Below are positions 1 through 6,300 of a stretch of DNA of 18,154 bases, one piece after another; position 1 is the stretch's first letter; the number at the start of each line of letters is the position of its first letter. The notes below the pieces were generated by a model. That model did not search any database. It was given only the letters and a program-made list of their open reading frames with translations, and had not been told where the DNA came from. The DNA is from Baffinella frigidus (lineage: Eukaryota > Cryptophyceae > Cryptomonadales > Baffinellaceae). Made by a program: the position numbers and the translations under genes. The stretch is taken from NCBI GenBank assembly GCA_026770585.1, contig MU647212.1:40767-58920 (forward strand). Direction: 5' to 3'.

Positions 1-184
1 CCCCCATCGCTCCCCCCCCCACCCCCCCACCTATGTGCTGAACCGGGTGGGTGGAAGTTCCGTTGCGCGAGCAGTTAGTCCGACAAATCCAGAACTCGAC
101 ACAGTAAATACGCGCTCTTCCCTAACAGTCTCATACACGATAAACACTGAGAGAAAGGTGCATGGGACTCACAACCTGACGGCG

Positions 185-252
185 GACGAAACTGTTGATG
201 GTCAACGGTTGATGGTCAATTTTTTTGATGGTCAACTGTTGATGGTCAAACA
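185..252 (+). repeat. Tandem GTTGATGGTCAA repeat upstream of first visible exon
   Basis: Four irregular copies of a 10-12 base unit around TTGATGGTCAA end at the acceptor of the first visible exon. They sit in the 3' end of an intron whose donor is before the window. Confidence 0.6.
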
Positions 253-253
253 G

Positions 254-351
254 GCCTTCTTCCGGCCGCCGCCGTCCGGGATGGTCAAGTGTCCCAACCC
301 GGACGATCCCAAGTCCGCTGAGCACGGCCTCCACGCCATGCTTCTCGGCGG
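254..351 (+). CDS. Exon 1 seen: C1 peptidase catalytic-His region
   Basis: Preceded by AAACAG and ended by a GTATGT donor at 352, phase 2. The peptide runs AFFRPPPSGMVKCP, then EHGLHAMLLGG. Papain-family proteins have a 'G-(I/V)-Y' segment followed by 'HAVLLVGY', in which this His is catalytic, so His27 of the fragment is the likely active-site residue. The residue before the Tyr is Gly where Val is more usual. The preceding exons, with the catalytic Cys and the Gln of the oxyanion hole, are outside the window. Confidence 0.75.
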
Positions 352-3300
352 GTATGTCGATTTACCCAAAATTCTTTAGTAATGTAAGTTTTTATTTTGA
401 GTAATGTAAGTTTTTATTTTATTTATAATCTTTAGTAATCTAAGTTTTTATGTTGAAAATCATTAGTAATCTAAGTTTTATTTTGAGTTTTTGTTAACTT
501 GAATTACACTAATTCGTAATTTAAGTCCAAACAATCACGCTGATTACGTAGTAAGTTAAGTTGTTACTACAATGAGATAAATTTCTGTGGTTGGAAATGA
601 TCTCAAAACAGTCAAAACAATTCCAGACATTGTTCAGATTCGAGTAAATACTTAATTTGCCAATTGATTGCAATTACCTCTTGAATCAATTGATTGATTT
701 GGTTCGAGTCATTAATTTAATCAGAGTACTAAATTCAGTTAGTTCACTGCTCCTGGCAGGGGAATAGAGCCTTTTGCTTCTTAAAACGGGATAACGGCTC
801 CAATTTTCCATGGGCGGGGAGCAACTCAAAGGTGTGCGGAAAATAGTTACGTGCAATAGTTCTGTAAAGCGGCTGTCTGCTGGAACAGTTTTTGAACACA
901 GCCAGTTTGATCAATCAATTGGAGCCGTTTTGTACTTTTAAAGGAGTCGGGTTTTATACAAAAATCAAACGCATTTCCCATAGGGCATTGCAGACGTATC
1001 CTTGCAAAATGAAGGACACACCAAATTCCCAATCCCGCCTGGTTGCGTTTCTGCTTCAGATACTCGACGGGATGAAATCAGGCGGCCTCCTGATTTCAAT
1101 GATTCCGCTTGATTGCAAATCATTTGAAATCAGGCGGAATCATTGTGGATTTCCACCCCCTTTCGTCTCCTTCGCCGGGGGCCACACAGCAGGCCTCGCG
1201 AAGGAGTTTTGGGGCCCCCAGAAAGTCCGTTGTCTTATCCGTAGCAACCCCCCTATGTCAGTACCGTATTGCCTATCGTAGGGCCTAAGGATTATTAACT
1301 TCAGGGTTATCAAAAAGTGCGCTGTGCTGTGGTTGCGACCTCTGGTCCCAGGAAAGGTCTGGCTGGTGACTTCCGAAGTCGCGAGTTGACATTTGGCGAC
1401 GTGAGTTGACTTTCGAAGCAGGTGGCAGGTACAGAGAGTCCACAACTGTCGACTGAACCGGGCAGCATTTGTACCAGGAACCGCCCTAATTAGTCAACCC
1501 TCTGGTACACAAGCTCCCTGATTTAGTCAACAGGTGTGGACCTCTCAGCAGGTCGCATCGAACGCAATTTGACCATCAACTCTCGGCAGGTACAACGACC
1601 GCTCGCAGGCCTTCATCGTCCGCAACTCTTGGGGCGAGGACTGGGGCCAGGCACGAGCCCCGACCCCTGGCCCCTCACCCCAACCCCTGACTCATGACCC
1701 CTGACCCTCCACCCTCAAGCCCTGAAACACCCCTCAACCCCTTGACATTCTTGAAGTTGACGACGGCTTGCCTGCGGCTTGGCACCACTGTTGACTAAAC
1801 CGCGCTGGATTTGTACCAGGAATCTTGAACATTGGGCCAACGCCCTGGTTCCAAACCTACCTGGTTAAGTCAACAGTGGTGGAAATGGGGAAAGGCGGGA
1901 TGGGGCGGTCCACAAGGTAGAGTGCGACCCTGTCATCAAAAGTCAACTTGCCTCCACATAATCAATCTCAGAGCGTCATGTGATGTCAATTCCGTCGCGT
2001 CCCCCCCAAAGTTCGGGTTTTGATTGGGGACCCCAATCCTTGATTGGGGTCCCGAAACCCTTGTACTCCACCAAGTGGTTATGTCTTCCCCCCGTACGAC
2101 TAGGCATCGCCTGATCTCATCCCGCCAGGTATTTGTTTTAAATGTTTCGGAGTTCCTCGAATACATGAAATTTACCACACAATTGGTCACGTCCAGGGCT
2201 GGACAAGACTGATTTGGCCAATTGTGTAGTAAATTTCGTTGATTCGGGGAACTCCAAAGCATTTAAATCAAATACCTGGCGGGATTAGATCTGTGCAGAC
2301 AAATCAGCGCGGTTTAGCTAACAGTTGCGGCACCCTCTGGCTACAGCGCTTCGCGTGATTACACAACTGTTAACCAAACCGCGGTGATTTGTCTGCACAC
2401 ACCAGGCGATGCCTAGTCGAACGGGAGGAAGACATACCAACCTAGTCGAACAAGAGGACATACCAACCTAGTCGAACAAGAGGACATACCAATCGAACAA
2501 GAGCACATACCAGACATACCAACCAGCGCGGTTTAGTTGACAGTTGAGAAACTCGGCAGGGGGGGTATGCGTTCCTCGCGTACGACTACGTGGCTAACGA
2601 GGCCTACAACTTCTGCGGCATGTACGCCATCAAGGGTCGATCCAGCCCCCGCCTCTTTCGAATTCTGCCTCTCGCGACCCGATCTGGGCTTCTTAACACG
2701 TTATATTTAGAGCTGGGATTCGAGGTGTTCCAGGTTTTGCATTGGACATGTTCCCGTTTATGGTGTTACGTTGGACATGTTGCGTGGAGCTTGGAGATGT
2801 TCCCATTAGATTAGATATGTTCGCGGATAACGTTATGGCACGTTACGTTGGACACGTTGCGTTTAGCTTGGAGATGTTCCAACTTCATTGGATATGTTCG
2901 CGAATAACGTTATAGATATGTTCGCGAACAAAGGTATGAGCCGTGCGTGCGGCCGAGGTGTTTCCGTAGAATGTGCTCTTCGGTCATTCAAACGCGACAC
3001 CCGATCTTGCCTGTGATTCGAACGCGGCACCCGATCTTGCCTGTGATTCGAACGCGACACCCGATCTTGCCTGTGATTCGAACGCGACACCCGATCTTGC
3101 CTGTAATTCGAACGCGACACCCGATCTTGCCTGTGCTTGATCGCGCGGCGGAGGCCCTGCTTCTCATTCTCCGCGTCCTCCCACCCCTCCCCCGCCCTTC
3201 CCCCATCCACGTGGATGGAGGGGACTAAACCTGCCCGGATTAGTCAACAGTTTCGTCTCCCTACCCAACCCCGCGGTATAGGTGTGGGCCGGGTCTGTGA

Positions 3301-6300
3301 GATCCTTGAAGCTTCGATTGCGCCCATCATAGGCGAACGCCTCGCCCTTCCGTAGAAAGGATCCGCAGAAAAGCCCTGCTTGGGAAGAAGGTATGCAAAC
3401 ACCCATGGCGCCAGGACTGTGGATCTACGCAATCGCGGCGGTTGCAGGTCCTTGAGGTCATTTAGGTTCTTCGAGCTCCCAACATAGGCGGACACTGGAA
3501 CGTGTGCTGCAGAAAACTCCGTCCTCCTTTCGGAGGAAGGGGCACACGATTAGCCCCCAGTACAGAGTTTTGGTGTGGGCAGGGAACGGGGCATGCGAAC
3601 AGCTATGGCGCAACCACTCGAGAAGGATGGAGGATCCTATTCAATGGTGGGTTGTAAATATTTGTTCTAGGACAACGAAACCAACCTCGTGACTCTGGTG
3701 AATTCGCAGAGTCACGTGACCAACATCACGAAAGTTACTGCACAGATGCCCACTTGTAAAAACAAACAGTTTTAAATAGGCCCCTCTGGCATTCTCGTGT
3801 GGAAGGACTGTGGATTTCTGCAATCACGGCGGTTGCAAGGATGCGGTGGATTCGGGGGTGTTTATCTTTGCCAGCCGACAATTTTCTCTCACTCTGCGCA
3901 GAGCTTCCAGGCGTGGCTCTCTCTCTCTCCCTCCCTCTCCCTCTCCCTTGATCTCTCTCGATCTCGATCTCTCTCTCTCAATCTCTCTCTCTCTCTGTTC
4001 TCTCGATCTCGATCTCGATCTCGATCCCTTTCTCTCTCTTGTGGCCACCGAGATCCCTGCGCTCTCTGTCAACATCAAACCATCCCCCCCACCCCCCCTC
4101 ACCCTGCTCTCTGGGCAGGCCTGTCGGACGTGGACCTGACGCCCGAGGATGGGGATGATGATGACGGACCTGACCCCGAGAAGGAGGAGGAGGAGCGGGA
4201 CTTCGACGACATGGAGGACGAGGTCTGCCGAAATCGTGGGGTGTATTCATTGGACGTGTGTGGTATATATGTTGGACACGCGAGTACTAAATTGGGAAGC
4301 GTCACTTTTTGGATCTGGTGCGTGTTGTGTGTGGGTGTGGGTGTGTGTGTCGCGGAGAGAGAGTGTGTCAGAGTGAGAGAGTGTGTCAGAGTGAGAGAGT
4401 GTGTCAGAGTGAGAGAGTGTGTCAGAGAGAGAGAGTGTGTCAGAGTGAGAGAGTGTGTCAGAGTGAGAGAGTGTGTCAGAGTGAGAGAGTGTGTCAGAGT
4501 GAGAGTGTGTGTCAGAGAGAGAGAGGCCGGACCCCGAGAATGAGGAGGATCCCCAGGACTTCGACGATATGGAGGATGAGGTCGTCCGCCCCGCCTTTGG
4601 TGCTTTGATGCTTTGATGCTTTGTATTACACTCACATCGAAGGCCACGCCCACCTCGCTCTTGAGGAGATAGGAACAATCTACGGATGAGCTCCTCGCCA
4701 AGGGCCACGTGTGCGTGTTGTGGGTGGGTGTGGGTGGGTGTGTCAGCGAGAGAGAGTGTGAGAACCCATCTCCGATCCGAATGTATGAAATCACGCTGAG
4801 AGTGTGCAGGCCTCCGGGGGGGGGTCTTAACTCTGTTGAATAAGGCTCTCTCTCCGACGCCAGGCAATACTTATGAATGGACCGTTTGAGCCATTTGGAT
4901 GCGGATGGTGGCGCTCTATCAACTTTGGCGCTCTGTCAACTTTGGCAATACTTATGAATGGACCGTTTGAGCCATTTGGATGCGGATGGTGGCGCTCTAT
5001 CAACTTTGGCGCTCTGTCAACTTTCCCCAACTTTTTCAGTCCGAAGAGCATTCCTTCCCGGTAAATGTCAACTTATCAGCCAAATTCGTTAAGCAGTCTG
5101 GCGTGCAGGAGGAGGACGACGAGGACGACGCGGGTGACGAGGAGTGTTCCTAATCTCTTGCAAAGAGATCAGGTTATCTTTTTGGGCGTTACGAGAGTTG
5201 AAAAGGGAGTAACGGTCTCGAATTGACTTTCATAAGTCAATCCCGCCTCTCGCCTTTCTCTCTCAGCTCCAGTGAGAGCGTCGTACCTTCTCTCTCTCTT
5301 CGTTGAGAAGTCTGGTGCGCAGGAGGACGAGGACGAGGACGACGCGCACGACGAGGAGTGGGATAGACTGCTTAACGGACTCGGCTGATGAGTTGACATC
5401 TACCGGGAAGGAATGCTCTTCGGACTGGAAACGTTGGGGAAAAGTTAACAGGAAAAGTCGGAGAAAGTTGACAGGAAAAGTTGGGGAAAGTTGACGCCGC
5501 CGGTGTGCAGGAGGACGACGACGAGGACGACGAGGACGATGAGGAGTGGGACACCGGCCTCTTCGACCGCTCCTCGATCATCCGCGGCATCTTCGCCAGG
5601 TCTTCTAGAGCGCTGTGCAGAGAAGTTGGCCTCGGGAAATAATGGGAAATTGGGAATTTGGAGCCATTTTGTCAACTTTTGAGAAATTTAGTCCCAACAA
5701 TTTCTCAAAAGTTGACAAAACGGCTCCAAGTTTCCTAAACCCTAAACCCTAATCCCTGGAGTGGGATACCGGCATCTTCGACCGCCTCTCGTTCATTCGC
5801 GGCATCTTCGCCAGGTCTTCTACCATTTCTCGACATTTCTGGATTTATACAGAGAGGTTTCGCCATTGTTGCCACACCCGTGCCTTCACACGAGACTACA
5901 ATCGCAGCCTGTTGGAGCCTGCTCACGACGGAGCTCGGCAGCAACCCTCTACCTCTGCCTCACTCGGGTTCACTGATGGTTTCACTCCAAAAGGTGGGAG
6001 ATTTGCACCAAAACCCGGGGAAGTGACTTCCGGTCTCAAGATTTTGATGAGACCAAATTGTGTCAGACAGAGCTAGGTTTTGCTCTCTGTGAACCGTCTG
6101 CGCTCCACATCAGGGGTCGGCCCTGTGAGCCTCAAGGCTCGTCCGACCGAGGCTCACAGGCCCGTACGTGGTGCCATGATTATAGGGTACTTCCAGCTCT
6201 GAATGCATTTGATGAGGAGCCCAGATCGATTTGAACGCCACTGCTTCCACGGTGTGTTGGTGCCGTGCCAGGGCAGGTCACCATTTGCCCAACGTTGAAG

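Larger units (their letters stand above)
1651..2559 (+). other. Intron 2 (apparent GC-AG, phase 0)
   Basis: It opens GCACGAGCC and ends CTCGGCAG. Its first hundred bases hold CCTGACCCC-like tandem units (about 1650-1742). Most of the rest is taken up by three inverted-repeat elements (1784-1880, 2079-2438 with 2292-2403 inside it) and a minisatellite at 2427-2522. Its last 40 bases include a half copy (CAGCGCGGTTTAGTTGACAG) of the inner element's arm. Confidence 0.55.
2636..4118 (+). other. Intron 3 (GT-AG, phase 1), repeat-rich
   Basis: It holds a diverged tandem duplication of about 80 bases (2765-2917, units ending GATATGTTCGCG), the 30-base array at 2986-3135, a TTTAGTCAACAG fragment near 3226-3252, a dispersed element copy at 3447-3520, and a CT/CTCGAT-rich tract at 3919-4045 that can serve as an extended polypyrimidine tract. 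No coding signal recognised. Confidence 0.55.
5015..5450. repeat. Inverted repeat with ~85-base arms enclosing two acidic exon-like copies
   Basis: The left arm 5015-5098 and right arm 5366-5450 face each other; the inner 62 bases match at 57 positions (CAGTCCGAAGAGCATTCCTT in the left arm, its complement in the right). Between them sit two copies of an acceptor plus Asp/Glu-coding sequence. It may be a transposon-like unit or a rearranged duplication. Confidence 0.7.
4223..5510 (+). other. Intron 4 (GT-AG, phase 0) with exon-like duplications
   Basis: It carries the GTGTCAGAGTGAGA minisatellite, a copy of the end of exon 4 with donor (4527-4580), an 81-base tandem duplication (4863-5024), and two copies of an acceptor plus acidic exon start (5091-5147 and 5302-5365) inside a pair of 85-base inverted arms. 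Confidence 0.6.

Noticed and set aside
690-715. tRNA-like GGTTCGAGTC T-loop
   Set aside because: No matching acceptor stem, D-arm or anticodon arm could be found upstream.
2636-2814. Protease gene ending at the TAG at 2812-2814
   Set aside because: The frame after 2635 loses G/C third-position bias and family character, while GTCGAT at 2636 gives the exact phase needed by the acidic exon.
2986-3135. Possible CRISPR-like array
   Set aside because: The 30-base units are directly adjacent with no spacers, and the locus is eukaryotic.
2863-3228. Frames on both strands with repeated peptides around the 30-base repeat
   Set aside because: The repeat length alone keeps them open; the peptides are simple translations of the minisatellite and lie inside an intron.
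4527-4580. Working alternative to exon 4
   Set aside because: Available AG sites give the wrong phase from the protease exon and there is no polypyrimidine tract before it.
3797-4794. Long open frames of 248 (+) and 231 (-) codons
   Set aside because: Both are carried by CT-rich sequence and an 18-base minisatellite, whose unit is a multiple of three; only 4119-4222 has real coding character.
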